Shown here in pieces: positions 26,596 to 37,690 of a DNA stretch of 64,000 nt. Below the pieces are notes generated by a model. The model saw only the letters and a program-made list of their open reading frames with translations. It was not told the DNA's origin and ran no database searches. The stretch spans positions 142,597-206,596 of the forward strand of contig NZ_RKLN01000007.1 in NCBI RefSeq assembly GCF_004011835.1. Direction: 5' to 3'. Source of the stretch: Rhodococcus spongiicola (GTDB lineage: Bacteria; Actinomycetota; Actinomycetes; Mycobacteriales; Mycobacteriaceae). Within the stretch, counting starts at the first letter, position 1. Every line of letters begins with the position of its first letter. The position numbers and the translations under genes are program-made.

Positions 26596-26779
26596 TAAAC
26601 TGACCCGGCCGGGTATGGAAACCCGGCAACCTTCACGGGTCGACAGCAGTGCCGGTGGACCCCGATCGATGCAGTCAGCACCCGTAGTTGGCGGCCCGCC
26701 ACAATGGAGCCGCCGGAGAAGTGCGAGACGCGCGATGGTCCGCAGCAATGCTCTCCGCGGGCCGGTGTGGAGGTGATCG
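26596..26779 (+). promoter_or_regulatory. putative gltB promoter and structured leader
   Basis: TAAACT at 26596-26601 resembles an actinobacterial -10 box and would give a leader of about 170 nt. The leader contains stem-forming blocks, such as CCGGGT/ACCCGG around 26610-26635 and GGCGGCCCGCC near 26690, and ends in an almost ideal ribosome site GGAGGTGATC. I cannot assign a known riboswitch class. Confidence 0.3.
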
Positions 26780-29700
26780 GTGCTGTACTCCCGGCAACCC
26801 AATTCACGCGGCCTCTATGTCCGAGATCGCGAGTCGGACTCGTGCGGTGTCGCGATGGTCGCGGACGTCCATGGCCGCCGCTCGCATCGGACCGTCGCCG
26901 ACGCACTCCTAGCCCTCGAGAACCTCGACCATCGGGGGGCCGCGGGAGCCGAGGTCAACAGCGGTGACGGCGCCGGCATCCTGATGCAGCTGCCGGTCGA
27001 GTACCTGCGTGAACTGGTCGAGTTCGAGCTGCCGCCGCAATCTGACGGTGCGGAGACGTTCGCGGCGGGGATCTGCTTCCTGCCGCAGGACCCCGATCGA
27101 CGGGCGTCCGCGCGTCTCCACGTCGAGGCAATCGCCGCCGAGGAAGGGATCGCGATCCTCGGCTGGCACGACGTCCACGTCGATGAGCTCGGAGCCGACA
27201 TCGGGGCGACGGCTCGCTCGTGCATGCCGCACATGACCTACCTGTTCGTGACGGTGCCTCCAGTCGACGGTGTCCGGCCCGGCGGCGTGGACCTGGACCG
27301 ACGCGTGTACGGGCTGCGCAAACGCGCCGAGCAGGTCACCCCGGCGATCGCCGATGCCGGCACCGGTGTGTACTTCCCCTCCCTGTCGAGCCGGACGATG
27401 ACCTACAAGGGCATGCTCACGACCAGCCAGCTGGCCCTGTACTTTCCCGAACTACGAGATCCACGCATGATGAGCGCGATTGCCGTCGTGCACAGCCGCT
27501 TCTCGACGAACACCTTCCCGTCCTGGCCGTTGGCACACCCGTTCCGGTACATCGCGCACAACGGAGAGATAAACACCGTATGTGGTAACCGGAACCGTAT
27601 GCGGTCACGTGAGGCGATGCTGGCGAGTGGCCTCATTCCCGGCGACCTCGAGCGGCTGTTCCCGATCTGCACTCCGGACGCGTCGGACTCGGCGTCGTTC
27701 GACGAGGTTCTCGAATTGCTGCATCTGGGTGGACGGTCGTTGCCGCACGCGGTGCTGATGATGATCCCGGAGGCGTGGGAGAACGACACGTCGATGACCG
27801 ACGCGCGTCGCGCCTTCTACCAATTCCATGCCTCCGTGATGGAGCCGTGGGACGGTCCGGCGTGCGTAACCTTCACCGACGGCACCGTCGTCGGTGCCGT
27901 CCTCGACCGCAACGGGCTGCGTCCGGGCAGGTGGTGGCACACGGCGGACGGGCGCGTCGTCCTCGCTTCCGAGAGTGGGGTCCTCCCCATTCCGCAGTCC
28001 GAGGTGATTGCCAAGGGTCGGCTCGAGCCGGGTCAGATGTTCCTGGTCGACACGGCCGAGGGGCGCATCGTCCCCGACGACGATCTCAAGGAGCAGCTGA
28101 GCGAGCACGAGCCCTATCGGGAGTGGCTGCACGCCGGCCTGCTCGATCTGCGCTCCGTGCCGAGCCGTGGGCGGATTCCGCACGACCATGAGTCGGTCGT
28201 ACGTCGTCAGCAGGTGTTCGGCTATACCGAGGAGGAGCAGCGCGTGCTGCTGGCGCCTATGGCCGCCTCGGGTGTAGAGCCGCTCGGATCGATGGGTACC
28301 GACACTCCGGTCGCGGTGCTGTCGCGGCGACCGCGGCTGCTGTTCGACTACTTCGTAGAACTGTTTGCGCAGGTCACCAACCCGCCACTCGACGCGATCC
28401 GGGAGGAAATCGTCACATCGCTCCGGCGGGTCATGGGCCCCGAGCAGAACCTGCTCGAGCCGACCGCGGCATCGTGCCGTCAGATCGTCCTGTCGTGGCC
28501 CGTACTCGACAACGACGAACTCGGCAAGATCATCGACGTCAATGCCGACGGCGACTGCCCGGGATTCGCAGCCAGCGTGCTGCGTGCGCTGTACGACGCG
28601 GACAGCGGCGGCGAGGGCATGGCCGTCGCGATCGAGGAATTGTGCGAAGCGGCGAGCGCGGCCATCGAGAACGGATCCCGGACCCTCGTGATTTCCGACC
28701 GGGACTCCGATCACCTGCGCGCACCCATCCCGTCACTTCTCGCAGTGTCGGCCGTTCACCACCACCTGGTTCGCACCAAGCAACGGACCAAGGTGGCGTT
28801 CGTCGTCGAGTCCGGCGATGCTCGCGAAGTCCACCACATCGCATTGCTGATCGGGTTCGGTGCAGCGGCTGTCAACCCCTACCTCGCGATGGAGTCGATC
28901 GAGGATCTCGTCGCCGAGGGGGAGTTGACCGGTGTCGAATCCTCGGTTGCCGTCCGAAACTACTTGACTGCACTCGGGAAGGGTGTACTCAAAGTGATGT
29001 CCAAGATGGGCATCTCTACTGTCGGATCATACACTGCTGCACAGTGTTTCGAGGCAATCGGGCTTGCGCACGGAGTCGTCGACGAGTACTTCACCGGCAC
29101 CATGAGTCGACTCGGAGGGGTGGGGTTGGACGTCCTGGCCAGGGAAGTGGAACTGCGCCACCGAGCGGCCTATCCCGAAAACCCGTCATCCCTGGTCCAT
29201 CGTCGCCTCGACGTCGGCGGCATCTATCAGTACCGCCGGGACGGCGAACTGCACCTGTTCACGCCCGAGACAGTGTTTCTGCTCCAACACGCGACGCGGA
29301 CCGGACGTGAGGAGGTTTTCGAGCGCTACAGCGCGGAGGTCGACCGTCTCTCGGAGGAGGGGGGCACCCTGCGTGGGCTGTTCGCGTTCCGGCGGGGACT
29401 GCGCCCGCCGGTTCCCCTAGCGGAGGTCGAACCTGCCGAGGCGATCTTCGGCCGATTCAACACCGGAGCGATGAGCTACGGGTCCATCTCGGCCGAAGCC
29501 CATGAGACCATCGCGATGGCGATGAACCAGATCGGCGGGCGGTCGAACTCCGGCGAGGGCGGTGAGGACAACGACCGACTCTACGATCCGCTGCGCCGCA
29601 GCGCCGTGAAACAGGTGGCGAGTGGACGATTCGGGGTTACCAGTGCCTATCTCGTCAACGCCAGTGATATCCAGATCAAGGTAGCGCAGGGCGCCAAGCC

Positions 29701-31360
29701 CGGTGAGGGAGGCCAACTCCCGGCGTTCAAGGTGTATCCGTGGATCGCGCGGACGCGGCACTCCACACCCGGTGTGGGGCTGATCTCGCCGCCGCCGCAC
29801 CACGACATCTACTCGATCGAGGACCTCGCCCAGTTGATCCACGATCTCAAGAACGCCAACGAGCAGGCGCGCGTGCACGTCAAGCTGGTCAGCTCGGTCG
29901 GCGTCGGTACCGTCGCTGCCGGGGTGAGCAAGGCCCATGCCGACGTCGTGCTCATATCCGGGCACGACGGCGGAACCGGAGCGTCGCCGTTGACGTCGCT
30001 CGAGCACGCAGGGCTGCCATGGGAGATCGGCCTCGCCGACACACAGCAGACCCTCGCGCTGAACGGTCTGCGCGACCGGATCACGGTGCAGTGCGACGGT
30101 GGACTGCGCACCGCGCGCGACGTCGTGGTCGCCATGTTGCTCGGCGCGGAGGAGTTCGGGTTCTCCACCGCTCCGTTGATCGCGGCCGGATGCATCATGA
30201 TGCGGGTATGCCACCTCGACACGTGTCCGGTCGGGATCGCCACCCAGAACCCCGAGTTGCGTAAGCGTTTCACCGGCAAGCCCGAGTTCGTCGCGGAGTT
30301 CTTCCGCTTCGTCGCCGAGGGTGTGCGGCGCCACCTCGCCGAACTCGGGTTCCGCAGCGTCGACGAGGCTGTCGGGCACCCTGAGATGCTCGAAACGGCC
30401 ATCGGGGTGGCGCACTGGAAGAGCCGCGGACTGGATCTGAGTCCGATCTTCTCGACCGAAGAGCCCGTGACCGGGGGCAGCCTTCCACAGCGCCGACGAG
30501 TTCGCGCCCAAGATCACGGCCTCGACATCGCCCTCGACCGCACGCTCATCCAACTGGCGGAGGGCGCGCTCGAGGACGCAATGCCTGTCCGTCTCGAGCT
30601 GCCGGTCAGGAACGTCAACCGTACTGTCGGGACGCTGCTCGGGTCCGAGGTGACCCGACGCTACGGAAGCGCGGGCCTGCCCGACGACACTATCCGTATC
30701 CAGCTCGAGGGCTCGGCCGGTCAGTCGTTGGGTGCCTTCCTGCCGTCGGGGATCACGATCGACCTCGTCGGAGACGCGAATGATTACGTGGGCAAGGGCC
30801 TGTCCGGGGGCCGCATCGTCGTCAGGCCGGCCGACGACGTGCAGTATTCGCCGGAAACGCAGGTGATCGCAGGCAACACTCTGCTCTACGGTGCGACCGC
30901 GGGGGAGGCATATCTGCGCGGACGGGTGGGCGAACGGTTCTGCGTGCGGAACTCGGGCGCGGTCGCGGTGGCCGAGGGGGTCGGTGACCACGCGTGTGAG
31001 TACATGACCGGCGGGAGGGTCGTCGTGCTCGGCCCGACCGGCCGGAACATGGCCGCTGGAATGTCGGGCGGCATCGCGTACGTGCTCGACGGCGATCCTG
31101 CGAAGATCAACCAGGCGATGGTGACCCTGCAGCAGCCCAACGGTGACGACTTGCAGTGGCTGCGGGTCGTGGTCGAGCAGCATTTGCGCTGGACCGGTTC
31201 CGCCGTCGCGGCGTCCGTCCTGGCCGACTGGCCGAGGCGGTCGGCGCTGTTCACGAAGGTCCTGCCGGTCGACTACCAGCGGGTGCTCGAAGCGACCAGG
31301 AAGGCACGCGCCGAGGGCCTCGACGTCGACACCGTGATCATGGAGGCTGCCCGTGGCTGA
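26780..31360 (+). CDS. gltB: glutamate synthase (NADPH) large subunit
   Basis: A 1526-aa enzyme that, with GltD, makes two glutamates from glutamine and 2-oxoglutarate. A short propeptide precedes Cys22 ([10 protein letters not shown]), which becomes the N-terminal nucleophile of the class II glutaminase domain (about residues 22-430). A central linker is followed by the FMN synthase domain (about 820-1200; [39 protein letters not shown]) with 3Fe-4S cysteines in [15 protein letters not shown] (about 1137-1151), and then the GXGXG repeat domain (about 1270-1480). The GTG start has a near-perfect ribosome site. The stop overlaps gltD by eight bases. Confidence 0.97.
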   Translation: MLYSRQPNSRGLYVRDRESDSCGVAMVADVHGRRSHRTVADALLALENLDHRGAAGAEVNSGDGAGILMQLPVEYLRELVEFELPPQSDGAETFAAGICFLPQDPDRRASARLHVEAIAAEEGIAILGWHDVHVDELGADIGATARSCMPHMTYLFVTVPPVDGVRPGGVDLDRRVYGLRKRAEQVTPAIADAGTGVYFPSLSSRTMTYKGMLTTSQLALYFPELRDPRMMSAIAVVHSRFSTNTFPSWPLAHPFRYIAHNGEINTVCGNRNRMRSREAMLASGLIPGDLERLFPICTPDASDSASFDEVLELLHLGGRSLPHAVLMMIPEAWENDTSMTDARRAFYQFHASVMEPWDGPACVTFTDGTVVGAVLDRNGLRPGRWWHTADGRVVLASESGVLPIPQSEVIAKGRLEPGQMFLVDTAEGRIVPDDDLKEQLSEHEPYREWLHAGLLDLRSVPSRGRIPHDHESVVRRQQVFGYTEEEQRVLLAPMAASGVEPLGSMGTDTPVAVLSRRPRLLFDYFVELFAQVTNPPLDAIREEIVTSLRRVMGPEQNLLEPTAASCRQIVLSWPVLDNDELGKIIDVNADGDCPGFAASVLRALYDADSGGEGMAVAIEELCEAASAAIENGSRTLVISDRDSDHLRAPIPSLLAVSAVHHHLVRTKQRTKVAFVVESGDAREVHHIALLIGFGAAAVNPYLAMESIEDLVAEGELTGVESSVAVRNYLTALGKGVLKVMSKMGISTVGSYTAAQCFEAIGLAHGVVDEYFTGTMSRLGGVGLDVLAREVELRHRAAYPENPSSLVHRRLDVGGIYQYRRDGELHLFTPETVFLLQHATRTGREEVFERYSAEVDRLSEEGGTLRGLFAFRRGLRPPVPLAEVEPAEAIFGRFNTGAMSYGSISAEAHETIAMAMNQIGGRSNSGEGGEDNDRLYDPLRRSAVKQVASGRFGVTSAYLVNASDIQIKVAQGAKPGEGGQLPAFKVYPWIARTRHSTPGVGLISPPPHHDIYSIEDLAQLIHDLKNANEQARVHVKLVSSVGVGTVAAGVSKAHADVVLISGHDGGTGASPLTSLEHAGLPWEIGLADTQQTLALNGLRDRITVQCDGGLRTARDVVVAMLLGAEEFGFSTAPLIAAGCIMMRVCHLDTCPVGIATQNPELRKRFTGKPEFVAEFFRFVAEGVRRHLAELGFRSVDEAVGHPEMLETAIGVAHWKSRGLDLSPIFSTEEPVTGGSLPQRRRVRAQDHGLDIALDRTLIQLAEGALEDAMPVRLELPVRNVNRTVGTLLGSEVTRRYGSAGLPDDTIRIQLEGSAGQSLGAFLPSGITIDLVGDANDYVGKGLSGGRIVVRPADDVQYSPETQVIAGNTLLYGATAGEAYLRGRVGERFCVRNSGAVAVAEGVGDHACEYMTGGRVVVLGPTGRNMAAGMSGGIAYVLDGDPAKINQAMVTLQQPNGDDLQWLRVVVEQHLRWTGSAVAASVLADWPRRSALFTKVLPVDYQRVLEATRKARAEGLDVDTVIMEAARG

Positions 31361-32858
31361 TCCGCAGGGGTTTCTGCACACCTTCAAGCAGGAGGCGCGC
31401 AAGCGCCCGGTCTCCGAGCGTGTTCAGGACTGGCGAGAGGTCTACGAACCGCAATCCGCCGGCGAACGCGCCCGGGAGGTGTCCGAGCAGGCCAGTCGCT
31501 GCATGGATTGCGGCATTCCGTTCTGCCATTCCGGGAGCTCGGGCTGCCCTCTGGGGAATCTGATTCCGGAGTGGAACGACCTGGTGCGCCGGGGACGCTG
31601 GGACGCGGCGGCGGAACGGTTGCACGCGACCAACAACTTCCCCGAGGTGACCGGCCGAGTGTGTCCCGCGCCGTGCGAGACGGCGTGTGTGCTCTCGCTT
31701 GCGGACACCCACACGACCGGCAGCGTGACGATCAAGCGGATCGAGCAGGCGATCGCCGACATCGCTTGGGAGAAAGGTGAAGTGGGTCCGGTCCTGCCGG
31801 CACTCAGCACCGGTAAGCAGGTCGCCGTTGTCGGGTCCGGGCCGGCGGGACTGGCGGCGGCACAGCAACTGACCCGAGCCGGACACGAGGTGACGGTGTA
31901 CGAGCGAGACGACAGGCTGGGTGGTCTGCTGCGGTACGGAATCCCGGCGTTCAAACTAGAGAAGTCCGTCCTCGATCAGCGACTGAGCCAGATGCGTGTG
32001 GAGGGAACCCGTTTCGTCACCGAGGTCGAGGTCGGGGTGGAGTTGCCGGTGTCCTCGTTGATGTCGCGGTTCGACGCGGTCGTCCTGGCGACCGGGGCGC
32101 TGAGGGCGCGGGACAATCGGGACGTCGTCGGACGAGACCTGGACGGCGTGCATCTGGCGATGGACCATCTCGTCGCGTCCAATCACGAGTGTGAGGGCGA
32201 CGGGCCGTCACCGATCACCGCGCGGGGCAAGCACGTCGTGATCATCGGCGGGGGCGACACAGGTGCTGACTGCCTGGGGACGGCGCACCGGCAGGGAGCA
32301 CTGTCGGTGACTCAACTCGACTACAACCCGGCGCTACCGGTCGAACGGGACGAGGCGTCGATGCCCTGGCCGGCGTGGCCGATGATCCTGCGGACCTCGC
32401 CCGCCCACGCCGAGGGTGGTGTGCGGCGTTACGAGGTTGCGGTTCAACGCTTTCTGGGAGATGCGGAGGGACACGTCAGGTCCATGATCCTGGCCGAGGT
32501 GCGGCTAGGGCGCGACGAAGCGGGAAGGCGTCAGATCGTCCCTGTCGGCGAGGAGATCGAATTACCGTGTGATTTAGCGCTGTTCGCAATCGGCTTCGAG
32601 GGAACGGAAACCGGACCGCTGCTCGATGGTCTTGGCCTCGAGACCAATCGACGGGGCACGCTCTCGTGCGGCTCCGACTGGCAGACCGCCACCCCTGGTG
32701 TTTTCGTGTGCGGCGACGCGCACCGCGGCGCATCACTGGTGGTGTGGGCGATCGCGGAGGGGCGATCGGCCGCACGCGGTGTCGACGAGTACCTGACCGG
32801 AAGTTCCGAGTTGCCCGCGTCGGTCCATCCGACAGCGTTGCCGCTGACCGCCGTGTGA
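31353..32858 (+). CDS. gltD: glutamate synthase (NADPH) small subunit
   Basis: A 501-aa flavoprotein that passes electrons from NADPH to GltB. N-terminal cysteines ([31 protein letters not shown]) bind 4Fe-4S clusters. [17 protein letters not shown] is the FAD site and [13 protein letters not shown] the NADPH site; [17 protein letters not shown] closes the FAD fold. The GTG at 31353 overlaps the gltB end. In mycobacteria gltBD is located elsewhere, so its position between the trp operon and pyk is lineage-specific. Confidence 0.97.
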   Translation: MADPQGFLHTFKQEARKRPVSERVQDWREVYEPQSAGERAREVSEQASRCMDCGIPFCHSGSSGCPLGNLIPEWNDLVRRGRWDAAAERLHATNNFPEVTGRVCPAPCETACVLSLADTHTTGSVTIKRIEQAIADIAWEKGEVGPVLPALSTGKQVAVVGSGPAGLAAAQQLTRAGHEVTVYERDDRLGGLLRYGIPAFKLEKSVLDQRLSQMRVEGTRFVTEVEVGVELPVSSLMSRFDAVVLATGALRARDNRDVVGRDLDGVHLAMDHLVASNHECEGDGPSPITARGKHVVIIGGGDTGADCLGTAHRQGALSVTQLDYNPALPVERDEASMPWPAWPMILRTSPAHAEGGVRRYEVAVQRFLGDAEGHVRSMILAEVRLGRDEAGRRQIVPVGEEIELPCDLALFAIGFEGTETGPLLDGLGLETNRRGTLSCGSDWQTATPGVFVCGDAHRGASLVVWAIAEGRSAARGVDEYLTGSSELPASVHPTALPLTAV

Positions 32859-32930
32859 CGCTCACGCCCAGGTCATCGGGCCGCCGACTCGCCGATAGAG
32901 TTCGTTCCTCGAGTTGACTAGGCTTTCCCC

Positions 32931-34349
32931 GTGACTCGACGCACGAAAATTGTCTGCACCCTTGGTCCTGCAACCGCTACCGATGACCGCGTCCGTGAGC
33001 TCGTCGAGAGTGGGATGGACGTGGCGCGACTGAACTTCAGCCACGGTGAACATGCCGATCACGAGCACAACTACCGGCGCGTCAGGGAGGCAGCGGAGGC
33101 GACTGGCCGTGCAGTAGGAATCCTCGCTGACTTGCAGGGACCCAAGATCCGCCTCGGCCGTTTCGTCGAGGGCCGGACGGTGTGGGAGACCGGGGAACAG
33201 ATCCGGATCACCGTCGCCGACTGCGAGGGCACCCACGACCGTGTCTCGACCACGTACGCGCAACTCGCCGAGGACGCCAAGCCGGGCGACCGGCTGCTTG
33301 TCGACGACGGCAAGGTCGGGCTGGTGGTCGAGCGTGTCGAGGGCAACGACGTCGTGTGCAGGGTCACAGAGGGCGGTCCGGTCAGTAACAACAAGGGGGT
33401 CTCACTGCCGGGCATGAATGTGTCGGTCCCGGCTCTGTCGGAGAAGGACATCGAGGACCTCGAGTTCGCGCTCGGTCTCGGAGTCGACTTCATCGCGCTT
33501 TCGTTCGTGCGCTCGCCCGCCGACGTCGAGCTGGTCCACGACGTGATGGACCGTGTCGGTCGCCGGGTGCCGGTGATTGCGAAGCTCGAAAAGCCCGAGG
33601 CGATCGAGAACCTCGAGGCCGTGGTGCTCGCGTTCGACGCCGTCATGGTCGCCCGCGGTGACCTCGGTGTCGAGCTGCCGCTCGAACAGGTCCCGCTGGT
33701 GCAGAAGCGGGCGATCCAGATCGCTCGTGAGAATGCGAAGCCTGTGATCGTCGCCACACAGATGCTCGAGTCGATGATCGAGAACTCCCGTCCGACGCGC
33801 GCCGAGGCTTCCGACGTCGCGAACGCCGTTCTCGACGGCGCCGATGCGGTCATGCTCTCCGGTGAGACATCGGTGGGTAAGTACGTGATGGAGACGGTGC
33901 AGACCATGGCACGGATCCTCGAGGCGGTCGAGACGGACCCCACCCGAGTGCCACCGCTCACGCACGTCCCACGCACCAAGCGCGGCGTCATCTCCTACGG
34001 TGCCCGTGACATCGGCGAGCGCCTCGACGCCAAGGCGCTGGTCGCGTTCACACAGTCCGGTGACACTGTGCGCCGCCTCGCGCGCCTGCACTCCCCGCTG
34101 CCTCTGCTGGCGTTCACCCCACTCGAGGAGGTGCGCTGCCAGTTGGCGTTGTCGTGGGGCACTGACGCGTTCCTGGTCGATCCGGTCGACTCGACCGACC
34201 AGATGTTCTTCCAGGTGGATCACGCGCTGCTGTCGCTGGGCCGCTACAACCGCGGCGACCTCGTGGTCATCGTCGCAGGATCGCCGCCCGGCACCGTAGG
34301 CTCCACCAACCTGATCCACGTTCATCGGATCGGGGAGGAAGACCACTAG
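32931..34349 (+). CDS. pyk: pyruvate kinase
   Basis: A 472-aa glycolytic enzyme making pyruvate and ATP from phosphoenolpyruvate. Motifs are TKIVCTLGPAT, VARLNFSHGEH, ADLQGPKIRLG, the active-site segment VIAKLEKPEAI, MVARGDLGVELP, and ATQMLESMIENSRPTRAE. The C-terminal domain (about 345-470) is the allosteric domain. GTG start. It is 72 bp after gltD and 35 bp before tesB. Confidence 0.97.
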   Translation: MTRRTKIVCTLGPATATDDRVRELVESGMDVARLNFSHGEHADHEHNYRRVREAAEATGRAVGILADLQGPKIRLGRFVEGRTVWETGEQIRITVADCEGTHDRVSTTYAQLAEDAKPGDRLLVDDGKVGLVVERVEGNDVVCRVTEGGPVSNNKGVSLPGMNVSVPALSEKDIEDLEFALGLGVDFIALSFVRSPADVELVHDVMDRVGRRVPVIAKLEKPEAIENLEAVVLAFDAVMVARGDLGVELPLEQVPLVQKRAIQIARENAKPVIVATQMLESMIENSRPTRAEASDVANAVLDGADAVMLSGETSVGKYVMETVQTMARILEAVETDPTRVPPLTHVPRTKRGVISYGARDIGERLDAKALVAFTQSGDTVRRLARLHSPLPLLAFTPLEEVRCQLALSWGTDAFLVDPVDSTDQMFFQVDHALLSLGRYNRGDLVVIVAGSPPGTVGSTNLIHVHRIGEEDH

Positions 34350-34384
34350 AAACCGGCAAGGATGCAACTGGGAAGGATGCACCG

Positions 34385-35281
34385 GTGAACGACGTGCGGG
34401 CGGTGCCCGATCCGGCGAGGTCGTCCGACCTGGAGACCCTGTTGGCGCTCCTGGATCTCGAACGGGTCGGCGACGACACATTCCATGGCCGGCACCCCGA
34501 ACAGGTCGGCAGTCGAACGTTCGGGGGGCAACTGGTGGCCCAAGCGTTCGTGGCGGCGAATCGGACGGTCGACAACGACCGCCCGATCCACGCGATCAAC
34601 GCCCACTTCATTCGTGGCGGTGACGTCAAGGCTCCGATCGAGTACCGGGTCGAGCGGCACCGGGACGGACGTGCGTTCGCCAACCGCCAGGTCACGGCCT
34701 ACCAGGGTGGCAACGTCGTGTTCTCGATGTTCGCGGCGTTTCAGGACGGAACCGGGGGCCTCGAGCACAGCGTCGAGATGCCACAGATCGAGCCGCCCGA
34801 GGGGTTGCCGTCCTTCGAGGACCACATCGCAGGCTACGAGGATCGGCTCCGGATCTTCGTCGACGCACTCAAGCCGATGCAGATGCGCTACGCGAACGAT
34901 CCGACGTGGGTGCTCAAGGGCACCGGTGAACGCCTGAACCACAACCGGGTGTGGATTCGGACCGACGGCGTGTTGCCGGACGACCCGTGGGTGCACAGTG
35001 CCGCGCTGGCCTACTCGTCCGACACGACGGTGCTGGACTCGATTCTCACGACCCATGGTCTGTCGTGGGGGCTGGACCGAATCGTCGCGGCGACCGTGAA
35101 TCACTCGATCTGGTTCCACCGACCGTTCCGTTTCGACGAATGGGCCCTCTACGCGACGGAATCTCCGGTGGCGTCCGGTTCGCGCGGATTGGCCACCGGG
35201 CACTTCTTCACACGCGACGGACAGTTGATCGCGACGGTGGTCCAGGAGGGTGTGATCCGCCACTTTCCGGCGCGGCGTTGA
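34385..35281 (+). CDS. tesB: acyl-CoA thioesterase II
   Basis: A 298-aa double-hotdog thioesterase hydrolysing acyl-CoAs. Diagnostic blocks are FGGQLVAQAFVAANRTV, AHFIRGGD, FANRQVTAYQGGNVVFSM, SDTTVLDSI (catalytic Asp-Thr), NHSIWFHRPFRFDEWALY and VVQEGVIRH (catalytic Gln). The GTG at 34385 is preceded by GGAAGGATG. It follows pyk, as tesB1 follows pykA in mycobacteria. Confidence 0.95.
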   Translation: MNDVRAVPDPARSSDLETLLALLDLERVGDDTFHGRHPEQVGSRTFGGQLVAQAFVAANRTVDNDRPIHAINAHFIRGGDVKAPIEYRVERHRDGRAFANRQVTAYQGGNVVFSMFAAFQDGTGGLEHSVEMPQIEPPEGLPSFEDHIAGYEDRLRIFVDALKPMQMRYANDPTWVLKGTGERLNHNRVWIRTDGVLPDDPWVHSAALAYSSDTTVLDSILTTHGLSWGLDRIVAATVNHSIWFHRPFRFDEWALYATESPVASGSRGLATGHFFTRDGQLIATVVQEGVIRHFPARR

Positions 35282-35373
35282 TCGCGATTCGATGCTTAGC
35301 ATCGGCAGTTTCCGCAAACCGTAGATAGAATTCGGGTTCTCCTTTACGGCACGCCATCGTCGATGGGGGAGTG

Positions 35374-37227
35374 ATGCGGAACGACCCGTACGACTGGAAT
35401 CAAGAGGTGGTCGCGAGCCTGCTCTGGACGACGAGAGCGTTCGCGATCGCCTTCGTGTGTTTGGTGATTGTTGGATACTTCCTGATCCGCTACACGCAGT
35501 GGGCACGGCAGTTCTGGATGATCTCCGGTTCCTACTTCTCGAGCCGCGACAGCTGGCGAGTGTGGTTGTCCGTCGCGGTGATGCTCTTCCTCACGGTGAT
35601 GGGCGTGCGGATCACGATCCTCATCTCGTATCAGGGCAACGAGATGTACACCGCACTTCAATATGCCGCGCAAGGGTTCTCCAGCGGTGACGGCGCAGCA
35701 CTGAACGAGGCGAAATCGGCCTTCTGGCGCTCGATCGTCGTGTTCACAGTGCTCGCGACGATCCATGTGGTTCGTTCCCTGCTCGATTATTACGTCGGTC
35801 AGGCATTCGTCATTCGGTGGCGGGTCTGGCTCACCGACCGGATGACGTCGGATTGGCTCGACGACCGCGCCTACTACCGTGGCCGGTTCATCGACAAGGG
35901 CATCGACAATCCCGACCAGCGCATCGAGACCGACGTGACCGACATGACCACGATGACGCAGTCGCTCTCGATGGACCTGGTCACGGCTGTGACATCGGTG
36001 GTGGCATTCACGAAGATCCTCTGGGATCTGTCGGGGCCTCTGACGCTCTTCGGGTTGGAAATACCTCGGGCGATGGTCGTGCTGGTCTACGTCTACATCC
36101 TGACCGCGACGGTTATCGCGTTCTGGATCGGTCGTCCATTGATCCGACTGAACTTCTTGAACGAGCGCTTCACGGCGAACTTCCGCTACGCACTCGTCCG
36201 TCTGCGTGACCGGGCCGAGAGCATCGCCTTCTTCCGCGGTGAAGCCGTCGAGAGGACCGGTTTGCTGGGTCGATTCGCGTCAGTCATCGCCAATGCTTGG
36301 CAGATCGTCTTCCGGACGGTGAAGTTCAATGGCTTCAACCTGGGGGTCAGCCAGGTGGCGGTGGTGTTCCCGATCGTCCTCCAGGCGCCGCGATTCTTCG
36401 CCGGGGCGATCACCCTTGGTGACATCACCCAGAGCTCGACGGCGTTCGGCCAGGTGTCGGATTCGCTGTCATTCTTCCGACAGTCGTACGACGACTTCGC
36501 CGGCTACCGGGCGAGCCTGATTCGGTTGAGCGGCCTGTTGAGTGCGGACGAACGATCCCGCGCACTCCCCGCAGTCCGCACCGAGCACCTCGACCGAGCG
36601 GTCGAACTGTCCGACGTACAGGTGAATCTTCCGGACGGACGGCCCCTCATCGAGGGTTTGGACCTGCGTCTCACACCTGGTGAGGCGCTGTTGGTCACGG
36701 GGGCGTCAGGCAGTGGCAAGACGACGTTGTTGCGGACGTTGGCTCAGATCTGGCCCTACGCCAACGGGACGGTGCGCCGGCCCACAGGCACCAAAGCGCT
36801 GTTCCTCTCCCAGTTCCCGTACCTGCCGCTCGGCGACCTGCGTGATGCTGTGGCGTATCCGGCGCGCGCCCTCGAGCTGGGTGATGATCGCATCCGAGAC
36901 GTGTTGCGAAAGGTGGCGTTGGGTCACCTTGTCAATCGTCTTGACGAGCAGTCGGACTGGGCGTCCATCCTCTCGCCGGGGGAGCAGCAGCGGGTCGCGT
37001 TCGCGCGTATTCTGCTGATCCGGCCGCAGGTGGCGCTACTCGACGAGGCCACGTCCGCGGTCGACGAGGGGCTCGAGTACCAGCTGTATCGCTTGGTACG
37101 GGAGGAAGTGCCCGAGTGCATGCTCGTCAGCGTCAGCCATCGCAGCACCGTGGACCAGCATCACACGCGCCGACTAGAACTGCTCGGCGGCGGGCCGTGG
37201 CGGATGTCCGAAGTGGTGGTGAACTGA
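35374..37227 (+). CDS. ABC transporter, BacA/SbmA-like membrane domain fused to ATPase
   Basis: A 617-aa half-transporter. Six helices in residues 15-400 belong to the SbmA/BacA-like family (FWMISGSYFSSRDSWRVWL, RWRVWLTDRMTSDWLDDRAYYR, NPDQRIETDV, ALVRLRDRAESIAFFRGE). The C-terminal ATPase has Walker A GASGSGKTT, signature LSPGEQQR and Walker B VALLDEATSAVD. Domain order and length match mycobacterial Rv1819c, which imports vitamin B12 and other hydrophilic solutes. The ATG at 35374 is preferred over the GTG one codon earlier because GGGGA lies just upstream. It ends convergent with the rpf gene. Confidence 0.9.
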   Translation: MRNDPYDWNQEVVASLLWTTRAFAIAFVCLVIVGYFLIRYTQWARQFWMISGSYFSSRDSWRVWLSVAVMLFLTVMGVRITILISYQGNEMYTALQYAAQGFSSGDGAALNEAKSAFWRSIVVFTVLATIHVVRSLLDYYVGQAFVIRWRVWLTDRMTSDWLDDRAYYRGRFIDKGIDNPDQRIETDVTDMTTMTQSLSMDLVTAVTSVVAFTKILWDLSGPLTLFGLEIPRAMVVLVYVYILTATVIAFWIGRPLIRLNFLNERFTANFRYALVRLRDRAESIAFFRGEAVERTGLLGRFASVIANAWQIVFRTVKFNGFNLGVSQVAVVFPIVLQAPRFFAGAITLGDITQSSTAFGQVSDSLSFFRQSYDDFAGYRASLIRLSGLLSADERSRALPAVRTEHLDRAVELSDVQVNLPDGRPLIEGLDLRLTPGEALLVTGASGSGKTTLLRTLAQIWPYANGTVRRPTGTKALFLSQFPYLPLGDLRDAVAYPARALELGDDRIRDVLRKVALGHLVNRLDEQSDWASILSPGEQQRVAFARILLIRPQVALLDEATSAVDEGLEYQLYRLVREEVPECMLVSVSHRSTVDQHHTRRLELLGGGPWRMSEVVVN

Positions 37228-37271
37228 GGGAAACCCCCGGACCAGGGTCGAGACTCCGAATCAGCCAAAGC

Positions 37272-37327
37272 CCAAGGGCATTTCGCGCACAGCGATCTCA
37301 GGACGCCGATACGCGAAATGCCCTTGG
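37272..37327. terminator. bidirectional terminator between the ABC and rpf genes
   Basis: Arms CCAAGGGCATTTCGCG (37272-37287) and CGCGAAATGCCCTTGG (37312-37327) are perfectly complementary over 16 bp with a 24-nt loop, between convergent genes. Confidence 0.75.
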
Positions 37328-37332
37328 AGTGG

Positions 37333-37364
37333 TCTCAGATGTCACAGATCTCAGATGTCACAGA
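37333..37364. repeat. 16-bp tandem duplication at the rpf 3' end
   Basis: TCTCAGATGTCACAGA occurs twice in tandem. On the minus strand it duplicates the last codons and stop of the rpf gene (CTG TGA CATCTGAGA). Confidence 0.8.
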
Positions 37365-37690
37365 TACTGCCCGCACACCGGCCAGGCACCAACCCCCTGG
37401 CCGGCGAGGATGGACTCGGCGACCTGGATCTGCGTGGCTTTGGAGTACTGGTGTGGCAGGCCGGGGCCGCCCCCGAATGAGTGCCAGGTGGGCTCGCTGA
37501 TTTGCAGACCGCCGTAGTAGCCGTTTCCGGTGTTGATGCTCCAGTCGCCGCTGCTCTCGCATTGTGCGACCGCATCCCAGTTACCTGATGCCGCATTCGC
37601 AGGTGCCACCGCGACGGCGAGCGGCGCCGCAACGAGTGCGATTGTCGTGGCAGCGGTGCCGAGCACGCGTTTGACGGTCAAATTAGACAT
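37358..37690 (-). CDS. rpf: resuscitation-promoting factor (single Rpf domain)
   Basis: A 110-aa secreted peptidoglycan hydrolase that promotes regrowth of dormant cells. Signal peptide 1-33 (cleaved after PANA). The Rpf domain fills the rest: GNWDAVAQCESSGDWSINTG with catalytic Glu45 and Cys44, YYGGLQISEPTWHSFGG, and Cys106 near the end for the conserved disulfide. It is the minimal form without LysM or G5 domains. A long leader and two CRP-like sites lie upstream, resembling rpfA of mycobacteria. Confidence 0.93.
   Translation of the reverse strand: MSNLTVKRVLGTAATTIALVAAPLAVAVAPANAASGNWDAVAQCESSGDWSINTGNGYYGGLQISEPTWHSFGGGPGLPHQYSKATQIQVAESILAGQGVGAWPVCGQYL

Noticed and set aside
26600-26720. 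gltB leader as an S-box or SAM-IV riboswitch (CGGCAACC and GTGCCGGTGGACC blocks)
   Set aside because: Only short blocks match and the downstream gene is not in sulfur metabolism; a covariance search would be needed.
29417-31402. 661-codon minus-strand open frame opposite gltB
   Set aside because: Shadow frame in high-GC coding DNA; gltB is unmistakable on the plus strand and the antisense product resembles no family.
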